64,000 bases of DNA, from positions 868,001 through 932,000 of the forward strand of contig JAYQNS010000004.1 in assembly GCA_038144425.1 (NCBI GenBank), in the 5' to 3' direction. This stretch comes from Salivita marina (GTDB taxonomy: Bacteria > Pseudomonadota > Gammaproteobacteria > Pseudomonadales > Azotimanducaceae). Every line of letters starts with the position of its first letter. Position 1 is the first letter of the stretch. Under the pieces are notes generated by a model that searched no databases, was not told where the DNA came from, and worked only from the letters and a program-made list of their open reading frames with translations. Made by a program: the position numbers and the translations under genes. Positions 25,410-34,139 of the stretch are shown here, piece by piece.

Positions 25410-26282
25410 ATGACCTACCCCCGCGTGGTCGTCGATCTGGGGAGCCACACCTTCCACTGGGTTAAAGCCTCCGGGGCCGCGGTGGAGACCTTCGAGCGCC
25501 GAGGGCTCCGCGTGGCGCTAGCCGCGGGCCTATCCGCAGAGGGTGAGCTCGCGCCGGAAGCCCTGCGCCGGGCAGAGGCCGCCCTTGCTCAGATGAAGGA
25601 CGCGCTCCGGGGGATCCCCCTCGCCCAGCGGCGGGTGCTCGCGACGGCGACTTTCCGACGCCTGCGCGATCCTGCGCCGCTGCAGGCGCGTGTGGCCGCG
25701 TATTTAGGCATGCCCGCTGAGGTGCTGACCGGGGAAGAGGAGGCGACTCTGATTTGGCACGGGGTCGCGGCTTGGCGACCCCTAGGCGAGGCGCTGCGCT
25801 GCACCCTTGACGTGGGAGGCGCGAGCACGGAGCTGGCGCTGGGTTCGGCGGCGGGGCTTACCCGCGTGCTGAGCCTTCCCCTGGGCAGCGTGACCGTGAG
25901 TGAAGCCGCTGGACCGGCTAGCGATCGTTCAGCCCGGGCCGAGGCGCTGGTCGCGAAGGTGCTGGCGGAGGCAGAGCTTTCCGCCTTTCGCGTGGGGCCG
26001 GGCGCCTGTCTGGCCACCGGCGGCTCGGTGCTATCGGCGCTGGCGCTGGCGGGCGCCCAGGGTTTGCATGGGAACCAAGTGTCCTTGAGTTTTTTAGACG
26101 GGCTTTGGCGTCAGCTCCGCAGCCACGGCTGCCTCGCCCCCGCGGGCCTTCCCGCGGGGCGCGGTGCTGTGGTGCTGGGGGAGCTGGCCCTGCTGCGAGG
26201 CCTACTACGCGCTCTGGGGCAGTCCCTTTTGCCCGTTGTGCCCGGTGCCCTCGCTGACGGAGCGCTCCGCACCCGCTTCTGA
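25410..26282 (+). CDS. Ppx/GppA phosphatase family protein, short form
   Basis: A 290-residue member of the exopolyphosphatase/pppGpp phosphatase family, of the actin-like ATPase fold. Residues 7-15 (VVVDLGSHTF), GEEEATLIWHGV, DVGGASTELALG and GACLATGGSVL are the family's nucleotide-binding blocks. Full-length Ppx is about 500 residues with a C-terminal helical domain. This protein keeps only the catalytic part. I set the start at ATG 25410 after TTAGGAG. It is divergent from trxA, as ppx/gppA genes often are near trxA-rho. Substrate is not certain. Confidence 0.85.
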   Translation: MTYPRVVVDLGSHTFHWVKASGAAVETFERRGLRVALAAGLSAEGELAPEALRRAEAALAQMKDALRGIPLAQRRVLATATFRRLRDPAPLQARVAAYLGMPAEVLTGEEEATLIWHGVAAWRPLGEALRCTLDVGGASTELALGSAAGLTRVLSLPLGSVTVSEAAGPASDRSARAEALVAKVLAEAELSAFRVGPGACLATGGSVLSALALAGAQGLHGNQVSLSFLDGLWRQLRSHGCLAPAGLPAGRGAVVLGELALLRGLLRALGQSLLPVVPGALADGALRTRF

Positions 26283-26288
26283 GTGGGC

Positions 26289-27293
26289 TTAGGCTAGGCC
26301 TTCCGCGATGCGCAGGGCGAAGTAGGTCAGGATGGCGTCGGCGCCGGCGCGCTTCATGGCAAGGAGCGATTCTTCCATCACCGCGTCGTCTAGCCAGCCC
26401 GCTTGAATGGCCGCCATGTGCATGGCGTATTCCCCGCTCACCTGGTAGACAAAGGTGGGGACTGCGTAGGTGTCTTTCACTCGGCGCACAATATCGAGGT
26501 AGGGCATGCCCGGCTTAATCATGACCGCATCAGCCCCTTCGGAGAGATCTAGACCGACTTCCTGAAGCGCTTCATCGCTGTTCGCCGGATCCATCTGGTA
26601 GGTTTTCTTGTCCCCCGTGCCCAGCTGCTGCCCCGATCCCACCGCATCCCGAAAGGGGCCGTAGTATTTGGAGGCGTACTTCGCGGCATAGGAAAGAATA
26701 CGCACGTTGCCGTAGCCCGCGCCTTCGAGGGCCTCCCGAATGGCGCCGATGCGCCCATCCATCATGTCCGAGGGGGCGATGACGTCCGAGCCTGCAGCGG
26801 CGCAGGTCAGGGCCTGGCGGCAGAGGGCGTCCACCGTTTCATCATTCAGAATGTCCCCGGCCTCGTTAAGCAAGCCGTCCTGCCCGTGGGTGGTGTAGGG
26901 GTCGAGGGCGGCGTCCGTAATGATGCCTAGCGCAGGTACCGCTTCCTTAATGGCAGCTACGGTGCGTGGCACCAGACCGTTTTCATTGTAGGCTTCCCGG
27001 CCGTCGGCGGTTTTCAGCTCCGCTCGGGTGTTGGGGAAGAGGGCGATGGCGGGCACGCCTAGGCGATGGGCCCGCTCTGCTTCGCGCACCGCCTCGTCTA
27101 AGTTAAGGCGATCGATCCCGGGCATGGAGGTCACGGGCGTGCGGGCCTCCGCGCTATCCACCACGAACATGGGATAGATCAGATCATCGGTGCTGAGGCG
27201 GTTTTCCCGCATCAGCCGACGGGAAAACTCATCTTTCCGCATGCGCCGAAGGCGGGTCCCAGGATAGATGCGGGGCGTGAGGGTGAAGGCCAT
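26289..27293 (-). CDS. hemB: delta-aminolevulinic acid dehydratase
   Basis: Condenses two aminolevulinate molecules to porphobilinogen, the substrate of HemC encoded nearby. The 334-residue length is typical. The Schiff-base lysine regions are present: AAKYASKYYGPFRDA and GADAVMIKPGMPYLDIV. DVIAPSDMMDGRIGAIREAL is the other signature. The metal-binding loop lacks the three-cysteine zinc site of some homologues, so it is probably the magnesium-dependent type. It converges on the Ppx/GppA gene with a 6-bp gap. Confidence 0.97.
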   Translation of the reverse strand: MAFTLTPRIYPGTRLRRMRKDEFSRRLMRENRLSTDDLIYPMFVVDSAEARTPVTSMPGIDRLNLDEAVREAERAHRLGVPAIALFPNTRAELKTADGREAYNENGLVPRTVAAIKEAVPALGIITDAALDPYTTHGQDGLLNEAGDILNDETVDALCRQALTCAAAGSDVIAPSDMMDGRIGAIREALEGAGYGNVRILSYAAKYASKYYGPFRDAVGSGQQLGTGDKKTYQMDPANSDEALQEVGLDLSEGADAVMIKPGMPYLDIVRRVKDTYAVPTFVYQVSGEYAMHMAAIQAGWLDDAVMEESLLAMKRAGADAILTYFALRIAEGLA

Positions 27294-27413
27294 GGAGTTG
27301 CTCGCGGCAGGAATCTCGATGGCCGAAGTGTAGCGCGGGCTCCTAGGTGCACCAAATGAGTTGGTTTAGGACGCCGGGGAGCCAACGTTGACCATGGAAG
27401 GATAGACGACGTT

Positions 27414-29534
27414 ATGAAACGACTTGTACTGCTGATCGCCCTAATAGGCTTTTTCGCTGCCTTTTTCTTCCTCGGCGGGCCAAAGCTTTTGAGCTTCCAG
27501 ACTTTGCAGGCCGAGGCCGGCGCCCTGCGGGCCCTGGCTGAGGCCCGGCCTCTCCTTTTCGCCGGAGGATATTTCGCAGTCTATCTTCTAGTAACGGGGC
27601 TCTCCCTCCCTGGCGCTGCCGTGCTGACCCTTGCTGGGGGTGCGCTTTTCGGCTTCGCCGAGGGCCTCGTGCTGGTTTCCTTCGCTAGCGCGCTCGGTGC
27701 CGTACTCGCTTGCGCCCTAGCCCGCAGCCTCTTTCGCCCCTTGGTATCCCAGCGCTTCCAAAGCCAGCTCGCGGTGATTAACGAGGGCCTTACCCGAGAC
27801 GGTGTGTTTTATCTTCTTTCCCTGCGCCTTGTGCCCGTGGTCCCGTTCTTTGTTGTGAATCTCGTGTTTGGGCTCACCCGCTTGCCCCTGCGCCAGTTTT
27901 ACTGGGTGAGTCAGCTCGGCATGTTGCCGGGCACGGTGGTCTACGTGTTGGCGGGTACGGAATTGGGCGCGCTGACCGGTCCTCAGGACATTCTGTCTCC
28001 CCCCCTCCTCCTGGCCCTTGCGGCCCTGGGACTTTTCCCCTGGCTCGCCCGGGGGCTCCTGGCGGTGCTGGCCCGGGGTCGGGCCCTTCGCGGCTTTGCC
28101 CGGCCCCGCCGCTTCGACGACAACGTAATCGTGATCGGCGGAGGCTCCGGCGGCCTGATCGCAGCGCTCGTCGCGGCCACGGCCCGGGCTGAGGTGACCT
28201 TGGTTGAGCGTGACGCTATGGGCGGCGACTGCCTCAATCGGGGCTGCGTGCCCTCGAAGGCGTTGCTCTCCGCAGCCCATCTCGCTGCGGACCAGCGCCG
28301 GGGGCGAGCAGGGGTGCGGAGCCTAGGTGTTGAGGTCAATTTCGCCGAGGTCATGGGACAGGTACATAGCGCCATTGCCACCATCGAACCCAAGGATTCG
28401 GCAGAGCGCTACGAGGGCCTCGGGGTGAAGGTGCTCAAGGGATCCGCGACCCTCGTCGATCCCTGGACCGTTGAGGTCAATGGCGCCCGGCGCACGGCCC
28501 GGGCGATCATTCTAGCCACCGGGGGCGAGCCCCTCGTGCCCCCCATTCCAGGACTCGAGGACTGCGACCCCCTGACCTCCGATACGCTTTGGCAGCTGAC
28601 CGAAGCCCCGGAACGGTGCCTCGTCCTTGGCGCCGGGCCCATTGGCTGCGAGCTGGCGCAAAGCCTCGCGGCCCTGGGGTCGTCGGTCACCTTAGTGGAC
28701 CAAGCCAGCCAGGTGCTTCCTCGGGAGGACGACGCGGTGGGGGCCGTGGTGGCGGAGGCGCTGGAGGCGGAGGGCCTCACGCTGCGCCTCGGCGCAAAGG
28801 CGGAGGCCTTTACCCCCGGCGGGGCGCCCGGATCGGGAACCCTCACCTTGGCCGATGGCGAGACCCTTCCCTTCGACCGCGTTCTGGTGGCCGTGGGGCG
28901 ACGCCCCGTCACCGAGGGCCTGGGCTTGGACGCGCTTGGGGTGGCCCGCCTCCCCAACGGCGCCCTGGATGTGGATGAGACGTTGCGCGCATCTATCCCG
29001 ACGATTTATGGCTGTGGCGATGTGGTAGGCCCCTATCAATTTACCCATATGGCCTCAGATCAGGCCGGGGTCGCGGCGTTGAATGCGCTGTTTCGACCCC
29101 TAAAAGCCTTCAAGTGGACCGGGGCCGTCGTGCCTTGGGTCACCTTTACGGCGCCGGAGGTGGCGCGAGTGGGGCTGTCGGAGCGGGAAGCGCAGGAGAA
29201 CAGCCTTGCCGTGACCGTGACCCGGGTGGGCTATGACGACAATGATCGCGCCATCGCTGAGGGGGAAACGGCGGGCTTTATCCAAGTGCTGACACCTCCT
29301 GGGAAGGACCGCATCCTTGGCGTCACCATTGTTGGCGCCCGGGCCGGGGAGCTCCTGGCGCCCTGGGTGCTGGCCATGACCCACGGCCTCGGGTTGAAGA
29401 AGATCATGGGAACGATCCACGCCTATCCAACCTATGCCGAGCTCAACAAGGCTGTGGCCAGCGCCTGGCGTAAGGCCCACGCGCCGGAGAAGGCCCTCGA
29501 TCTTCTGCGCCACTGGCATGGGCTGTGGCGCTAG
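27414..29534 (+). CDS. TVP38/TMEM64 membrane domain fused to FAD-dependent disulfide oxidoreductase
   Basis: A 706-residue fusion. Residues ~1-215 are a DedA/TVP38-type membrane domain with five or six helices, including GGALFGFAEGLVLVSFASAL and LSLRLVPVVPFFVVNLVFGL. Residues ~235-700 are a mercuric-reductase-like flavoprotein: FAD motif VIGGGSGGLIAALVAA, redox pair C273/C278 in GGDCLNRGCVPSK, NAD motif VLGAGPIGCELAQSLAALGS, and a C-terminal dimerisation domain with HAYPTYAELNKA. There is no Cys pair at the C-terminus for mercury. The fusion puts the reductase at the inner face of the membrane; the acceptor is unknown. Confidence 0.88.
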   Translation: MKRLVLLIALIGFFAAFFFLGGPKLLSFQTLQAEAGALRALAEARPLLFAGGYFAVYLLVTGLSLPGAAVLTLAGGALFGFAEGLVLVSFASALGAVLACALARSLFRPLVSQRFQSQLAVINEGLTRDGVFYLLSLRLVPVVPFFVVNLVFGLTRLPLRQFYWVSQLGMLPGTVVYVLAGTELGALTGPQDILSPPLLLALAALGLFPWLARGLLAVLARGRALRGFARPRRFDDNVIVIGGGSGGLIAALVAATARAEVTLVERDAMGGDCLNRGCVPSKALLSAAHLAADQRRGRAGVRSLGVEVNFAEVMGQVHSAIATIEPKDSAERYEGLGVKVLKGSATLVDPWTVEVNGARRTARAIILATGGEPLVPPIPGLEDCDPLTSDTLWQLTEAPERCLVLGAGPIGCELAQSLAALGSSVTLVDQASQVLPREDDAVGAVVAEALEAEGLTLRLGAKAEAFTPGGAPGSGTLTLADGETLPFDRVLVAVGRRPVTEGLGLDALGVARLPNGALDVDETLRASIPTIYGCGDVVGPYQFTHMASDQAGVAALNALFRPLKAFKWTGAVVPWVTFTAPEVARVGLSEREAQENSLAVTVTRVGYDDNDRAIAEGETAGFIQVLTPPGKDRILGVTIVGARAGELLAPWVLAMTHGLGLKKIMGTIHAYPTYAELNKAVASAWRKAHAPEKALDLLRHWHGLWR

Positions 29535-29596
29535 CCTTGCGCTGAGCCACGGGCTCGCGTTCACTGGAAGCAGGGTAGGTCGAGTGGAGAGCTCCG

Positions 29597-30475
29597 ATGG
29601 CGTTTGAGATGGCGGGCCGGGTGGCCTTTATTACGGGGGCCGGCAGCGGTCTAGGAAAGGCCATGGCAGAGGCCCTAGCCGGGGAAGGGATGAAGATCTT
29701 TGCCGTGGATGTGGACGGCCCCGCCCTGGCTGCGCTGAAGGAGGCCTTCCAAGCGCGGAACGTCCCCATCGAAACGGCGGAGTTCGATGTGACCGACCGG
29801 GACGCCTTCGAAGCCGCGGCAGAGGCCTGCATGGCGGCCTTTGGGGGTGTGCACGTGCTGTGCAATAACGCCGGCGTCTATCGCGGCGGCCCCCTAGACG
29901 CCATGACCTACGCGGACTGGGACTGGATCCTGGGCGTCAACGTGGGCGGGGTGGTGAACGGGCTCCAGGCCGTGCTGCCTCGCATCAAGGCCACGGGGGA
30001 AGGGGGTCACATCGTCAATACGGCCTCCATGGCTGGGCTGACCGCGGGGGCGGGCATGGGCGTCTATAACGCCAGTAAATTCGCCGTAGTTGGGCTGTCC
30101 GAGGCCCTTCGGGCTGACCTTGCGGAAACGGATATTGGGGTGTCCGTGCTCTGTCCCGCTATGGTGGATACGGAGATCATCCGTAGCGAACGTATCCGCC
30201 CCGAGGCGCTCGCCGATCCCGGCTCCGATGCAGCAGCAGAGGATCAGATTGAACGGATGCGCAGGGCCATGGCCGCGAGCATCCCCCCGACGCGCATTGG
30301 GGAGCTGGTGGCTGAGGGCATTCGGGAGGGGCAGTTTTGGCTCCTTTCCCACCCCGAGATGCGCCTTCCCGTGGAGACACGGCAGGCCGAGCTTCTCGAA
30401 GCCTTCGGCACGCCGGAGGCGGAGGACCTCACGCGCCTCGAAACGCTCATGGGCGCCATGACCCCGGAGGCCTAA
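29597..30475 (+). CDS. SDR family oxidoreductase
   Basis: A 292-residue classical short-chain dehydrogenase. The nucleotide site is TGAGSGLGKAMAEAL. The catalytic set comprises the NNAG motif (LCNNAGVYRGG), Ser in TASMAGLT, and YNASKFA. A C-terminal extension of about 40 residues beyond the usual 250 may form a substrate lid. It follows the flavoprotein gene by 62 bp and ends in a stop (TAA) overlapping the convergent yheS stop within CTAA. Substrate unknown. Confidence 0.88.
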   Translation: MAFEMAGRVAFITGAGSGLGKAMAEALAGEGMKIFAVDVDGPALAALKEAFQARNVPIETAEFDVTDRDAFEAAAEACMAAFGGVHVLCNNAGVYRGGPLDAMTYADWDWILGVNVGGVVNGLQAVLPRIKATGEGGHIVNTASMAGLTAGAGMGVYNASKFAVVGLSEALRADLAETDIGVSVLCPAMVDTEIIRSERIRPEALADPGSDAAAEDQIERMRRAMAASIPPTRIGELVAEGIREGQFWLLSHPEMRLPVETRQAELLEAFGTPEAEDLTRLETLMGAMTPEA

Positions 30476-32370
30476 CCGCCGAGGGCCTCATACGCCTCGC
30501 TCAGCGCCAGCCATTCCCCTTCCAGAGTCTCCCGGTCCTGGCGGGCCTGGCCGGCGCGCTGCATGAGCGACGTGAGCTGAACCTTCTGTTTGGGATCGTC
30601 GTATAAATCGGGATCAGCCAGCTGCGCTTCGAGGGAGACCAGCTGGGCCTCCGCCGCTTCTAAGGCGCGTTCCGTCTCCTGAATTTTCTTCCGCAGCGGC
30701 GCCAGGGCTGCCCGCTGCGCGGCCGCCGCGCGCTTTTCCTCCTGTCGGGCCGCGCGGGTGTGGGCGGCGTCCTCGGCCGGTACCTTGGCGGGCCCGGGCC
30801 CCTGCCCCCGGTCGAGCAGCCATCGTGCATAGTCCTGAAGATCGCCGGTCCAGGGCGCCACGGCCCCATCGGCCACAAGCCAAAACTCATCGGCCGTTTC
30901 TCTAAGCAGATGGCGATCGTGGGACACGAGCACCACGGCCCCCTCGAATTCGGCCAGAGCGAGGGCGAGGGCCTGGCGCATTTCCATATCTAGGTGGTTT
31001 GTGGGCTCATCCAACAGGAGGAGCGCGGGCTTTTGCCAAGCGAGAAGCGCAAGAACGAGCCGGGCTTGCTCCCCGCCGGAGAGGTAGGCCACGCTTTCCA
31101 TAGCATTTACCCCGAAGCCGAAGCCCCCGAGGTGATTGCGCAGGGCCTGTTCCTGAGCCGCGGGGTCGATGGCCTGCAGCTGGGCCAGGGGCGGCGCGTC
31201 GGGCTTTAGCTGGCTCATTTGGTGCTGGGCGAACCAGGCGACGGCGGCGTGGTGGCCAAAGCTAAGGGTGCCGGCGAGGGGAGCGAGTTCCTTTGCTAGG
31301 GTTTTGAGAAGCGTGGATTTGCCGGCCCCGTTGGGGCCGAGGATACCAATGCGCGCCCCAGGAGCGATGCGGAAGCGCACCTTTTCGAGGATGACTTCGG
31401 GCCCGTAGCCGAGGCTCAACCCTTCCCCCTCTACCAGGGGGTTCGAGCGCTTTTCCGGATTACGAAAGGCAAAACGAAAGGGCGATCGGGCGTGCACTGC
31501 GGCATTCGCGGCCAGCTGCTCTAAGGTGCGGAGCCGGCTTTGCACTTGCTTGGCTTTGGTGGCCTTGGCTCGAAAGCGGTCTACGAAGCGCTGAATTTCA
31601 GCCATGCGCTTTTGGCTTTTCAGAAAGGTTTGCTGCTGCAGCGCGAGGGCTTCGCTCTTCTGGCGCTCAAAGCTCGAATAGTTCCCCCGGTAAAGGGTCA
31701 CCGCGCTGCTCTCGAGGTGGGCCACGTGAGCGGCGGTTTCGTCCAGGAAATCCCGATCGTGGGAAATAATGATGAGCGTCGCATCGAGCTTCTTGAGCCA
31801 GTGCTCGAGCCAGAGCGTGGCGTCGAGGTCGAGGTGATTAGTGGGCTCGTCAAGGAGGTATAGATCCGCGGGGGTCATGAGCGTCTGGGCCAGGGCCAGG
31901 CGCATGCGCCAACCGCCGGAAAAGCTGTTGACCGGGCGCTGCGCATCTTGCCCCCGAAAGCCGAGGCCGTGGAGAATCGCGCCGGCGCGGGCTTCCGCGG
32001 CGTAGCCATCGATGGCGTCGAGCTCGCTGTGGAGTCTGCCGATGGCCTCGCTGTCCTCGCTATCCTCCGCCCTGGCCAGGGCCCCTTGAATGCGTCGGAG
32101 TTCCCGGTCGCCGTCGAGGGCAAAGTCCAGGGCGCTGCGCTCGGAGCTCGGGGTTTGCTGCGCTAGGTGGGCCAGGCGAAGGCGGTCCGCGTAGGAGACG
32201 TCACCGTCCTCGGGCAGAAGCTGGCCCCGAATGAGGGCGAAGAGGGAGGACTTGCCGGCGCCGTTTGCACCCACGAGGCCGACGTGCTGCTTGGCGTGGA
32301 TTGTGAAGGAGACGCCATCTAAGATGACCTTCTCTCCGCGGCGGCAGAACACATTTGAAAAGGTCAGCAT
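30472..32370 (-). CDS. yheS: ABC-F family ATP-binding protein, YheS-like
   Basis: A 632-residue ribosome-associated ATPase with two ABC domains and no membrane part. The N-terminal MLTFSNVFCRRGEKVILDGV and the order of blocks follow E. coli YheS. Walker A motifs are GANGAGKSS and GPNGAGKST; signature motifs are FSGGWRMRLALA and LSGGEQARLVLALL. The interdomain linker (~240-310) is rich in basic residues, and the C-terminal ~80 residues form a coiled coil. An upstream frame to 32424 is not used because GGAG lies before ATG 32370. Probable role: rescue or tuning of translation. Confidence 0.9.
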   Translation of the reverse strand: MLTFSNVFCRRGEKVILDGVSFTIHAKQHVGLVGANGAGKSSLFALIRGQLLPEDGDVSYADRLRLAHLAQQTPSSERSALDFALDGDRELRRIQGALARAEDSEDSEAIGRLHSELDAIDGYAAEARAGAILHGLGFRGQDAQRPVNSFSGGWRMRLALAQTLMTPADLYLLDEPTNHLDLDATLWLEHWLKKLDATLIIISHDRDFLDETAAHVAHLESSAVTLYRGNYSSFERQKSEALALQQQTFLKSQKRMAEIQRFVDRFRAKATKAKQVQSRLRTLEQLAANAAVHARSPFRFAFRNPEKRSNPLVEGEGLSLGYGPEVILEKVRFRIAPGARIGILGPNGAGKSTLLKTLAKELAPLAGTLSFGHHAAVAWFAQHQMSQLKPDAPPLAQLQAIDPAAQEQALRNHLGGFGFGVNAMESVAYLSGGEQARLVLALLAWQKPALLLLDEPTNHLDMEMRQALALALAEFEGAVVLVSHDRHLLRETADEFWLVADGAVAPWTGDLQDYARWLLDRGQGPGPAKVPAEDAAHTRAARQEEKRAAAAQRAALAPLRKKIQETERALEAAEAQLVSLEAQLADPDLYDDPKQKVQLTSLMQRAGQARQDRETLEGEWLALSEAYEALGG

Positions 32371-32457
32371 GGGGAGCTCCGGAGGTAGCGCTGGGACGCT
32401 AGCGGGGCCGAGCGGAGGGGTCAACCGGGGCGGTTCTAAGGGGTAGGGGAAAGGACC

Positions 32458-33294
32458 ATGAAGATTAAAGCGCGGTCATCCGCAGGTGCGGATGTGGGTG
32501 GAGTAGATTTGCGGCGAATAGACGCCGATGAGCTCGACGCCTTGAAGGCGGCCTTCGCCACCTACGGCCTGTTGATCTTTCATGAGCAGCAGCTCACCGA
32601 GCAGGATCACATTGCACTCGCTGAGCGCTTCGGTCGCATCAATATCAATCGCTTCTTCGAGAGCCATCCCGCGCACCCGGAAATTGCCATGGTTCGCAAG
32701 GAGCGCGAGCAGCTCCAGAACATCGGCGGCGGCTGGCACACGGATCATTCCTACGACCTGGACCCGGCGCTGGGCTCGATTTTGGTGGCTCGGGATCTGC
32801 CGGAGACCGGGGGTGATACGCTCTTTCTAAACACTAGCGATGCCTTCGATCGCCTGTCTCCAGGCTTCCAGACCATGCTCCGCGGACTGCGTGCCGTGCA
32901 CTCGGCGAAGCATATTTTCGGGGCCACGCCCGCGGCCCTCGCCCAGGTCGACGGCGAGCGGTTGGGGAATGCGGAAGCCGCAGAGAGCCTCGCGGACGTC
33001 GTTCATCCTGTGGTGGTGCGCCATCCCCTCAGTGGCCGGCCGACGCTGTATGTGAACCCGGCCTTTACCCTTCGTTTTGAAGGTTGGACGGACTTAGAAT
33101 CGGAGCCCCTGCTACGCCAGCTCTACGCGCACATCTCCGCGGCCCCAGGGGTTTGCCGGGTGCGCTGGGCGCCAGGCATGGCGGCCTTCTGGGATAACCG
33201 CAGTACCTGGCACTATGCGGTCAACGACTATCATGGGCAGCGCCGGGAGATGCACCGCATCACCCTCGACGGCTGCGCCCTCGAAGCGGCATGA
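32458..33294 (+). CDS. TauD/TfdA-family 2-oxoglutarate dioxygenase
   Basis: A 278-residue non-heme iron oxygenase. The iron triad is H94 and D96 in GGWHTDHSYD and H252 in STWHYAVNDY. R267 in MHRITLDG should bind 2-oxoglutarate. The family substrates are taurine, sulfonates, chlorophenoxy acids and similar compounds. The gene begins a tight unit: its TGA stop overlaps the ATGA start of the next gene. No sulfonate transporter is adjacent, so the substrate is open. Confidence 0.9.
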   Translation: MKIKARSSAGADVGGVDLRRIDADELDALKAAFATYGLLIFHEQQLTEQDHIALAERFGRININRFFESHPAHPEIAMVRKEREQLQNIGGGWHTDHSYDLDPALGSILVARDLPETGGDTLFLNTSDAFDRLSPGFQTMLRGLRAVHSAKHIFGATPAALAQVDGERLGNAEAAESLADVVHPVVVRHPLSGRPTLYVNPAFTLRFEGWTDLESEPLLRQLYAHISAAPGVCRVRWAPGMAAFWDNRSTWHYAVNDYHGQRREMHRITLDGCALEAA

Positions 33295-34139
33295 GAGCGC
33301 TCCGGGAGGCCCGTGTCGAAACGGCCCGCATCACTCTGCAAACGGCTTGCGCTGGGACCGGGGATCCGCTGCTTCTGGTGAGCGGCACGGGGGCGGACCT
33401 GCGAGCGCGCCCCGGCCCCCTCGATGGGCCGCTCCCGGAGCGCTTTGCCGTGTGGAGCCTCGACCAGCGAGGGCAGGGACGCAGTGACGTCCCGCCCGGG
33501 CCCTACACCATGGCGGATTATGCCGATGACCTCGCGGCGCTCCATGACACCCTGGGTCTGCCGCCCGTACCCGTGGTGGCGATTTCCTTCGGGGGCATGG
33601 TGGCGCAGCACTTTGCCCTGCGCCATCCGCAGAAGGTCAGGAAGCTGGTGCTGTGCTGCACCTCCTCCGGCGGCGCCGGCGGCGCCTCCTATCCTCTGCA
33701 CGAGCTGGAAAAGCTGGCCCCGGCAGCCCGTTTCGCTGCCAAGGTGGCCGTGACCGACCTCCGCCATGACGCCGCCTGGCAGGCGCGGCAGGGCGAGCGT
33801 CTTACCGCCGCTTGGGAAGACCTGCAGTGGCGGAACGCTCGCCGTGTCAGCAACGCGGCCCTGATTCGAGGGTCCGCGCTTCAGCTCGCGGCTCGGAGGG
33901 ACCACGACTGCTATGACGCCCTCCCGGGGCTGACGATGCCAACCCTGCTGTGCGCGGGGCGCTTCGATGGCATTGCGCCCTTGGCCAATATGGAGGCGCT
34001 GGCGGCGGCCACGCCCCAGGCGACCCTTCAGGTTTTTGAGGGGGGGCACCTCTTCCTTCGCCAGGATCGGGCGGCCTGGCCAGCCATCCTTCAATGGCTC
34101 ACCGAAGATACCCCGGGCCCGCAAAGGAGTGATTCATGA
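33291..34139 (+). CDS. alpha/beta hydrolase
   Basis: A 282-residue single-domain hydrolase. The nucleophile S99 lies in AISFGGMVAQHF, an oxyanion region LLLVSGTGADLR precedes it, an acid in CAGRFDGIAP, and the histidine in FEGGHLFL, all in canonical order. 3-oxoadipate enol-lactonase and similar lactonases have this look. It starts inside the previous stop (ATGA) and its own stop overlaps the permease start (ATGA), so all three are coupled. It likely processes the product of the dioxygenase, which is an inference. Confidence 0.88.
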   Translation: MRALREARVETARITLQTACAGTGDPLLLVSGTGADLRARPGPLDGPLPERFAVWSLDQRGQGRSDVPPGPYTMADYADDLAALHDTLGLPPVPVVAISFGGMVAQHFALRHPQKVRKLVLCCTSSGGAGGASYPLHELEKLAPAARFAAKVAVTDLRHDAAWQARQGERLTAAWEDLQWRNARRVSNAALIRGSALQLAARRDHDCYDALPGLTMPTLLCAGRFDGIAPLANMEALAAATPQATLQVFEGGHLFLRQDRAAWPAILQWLTEDTPGPQRSDS

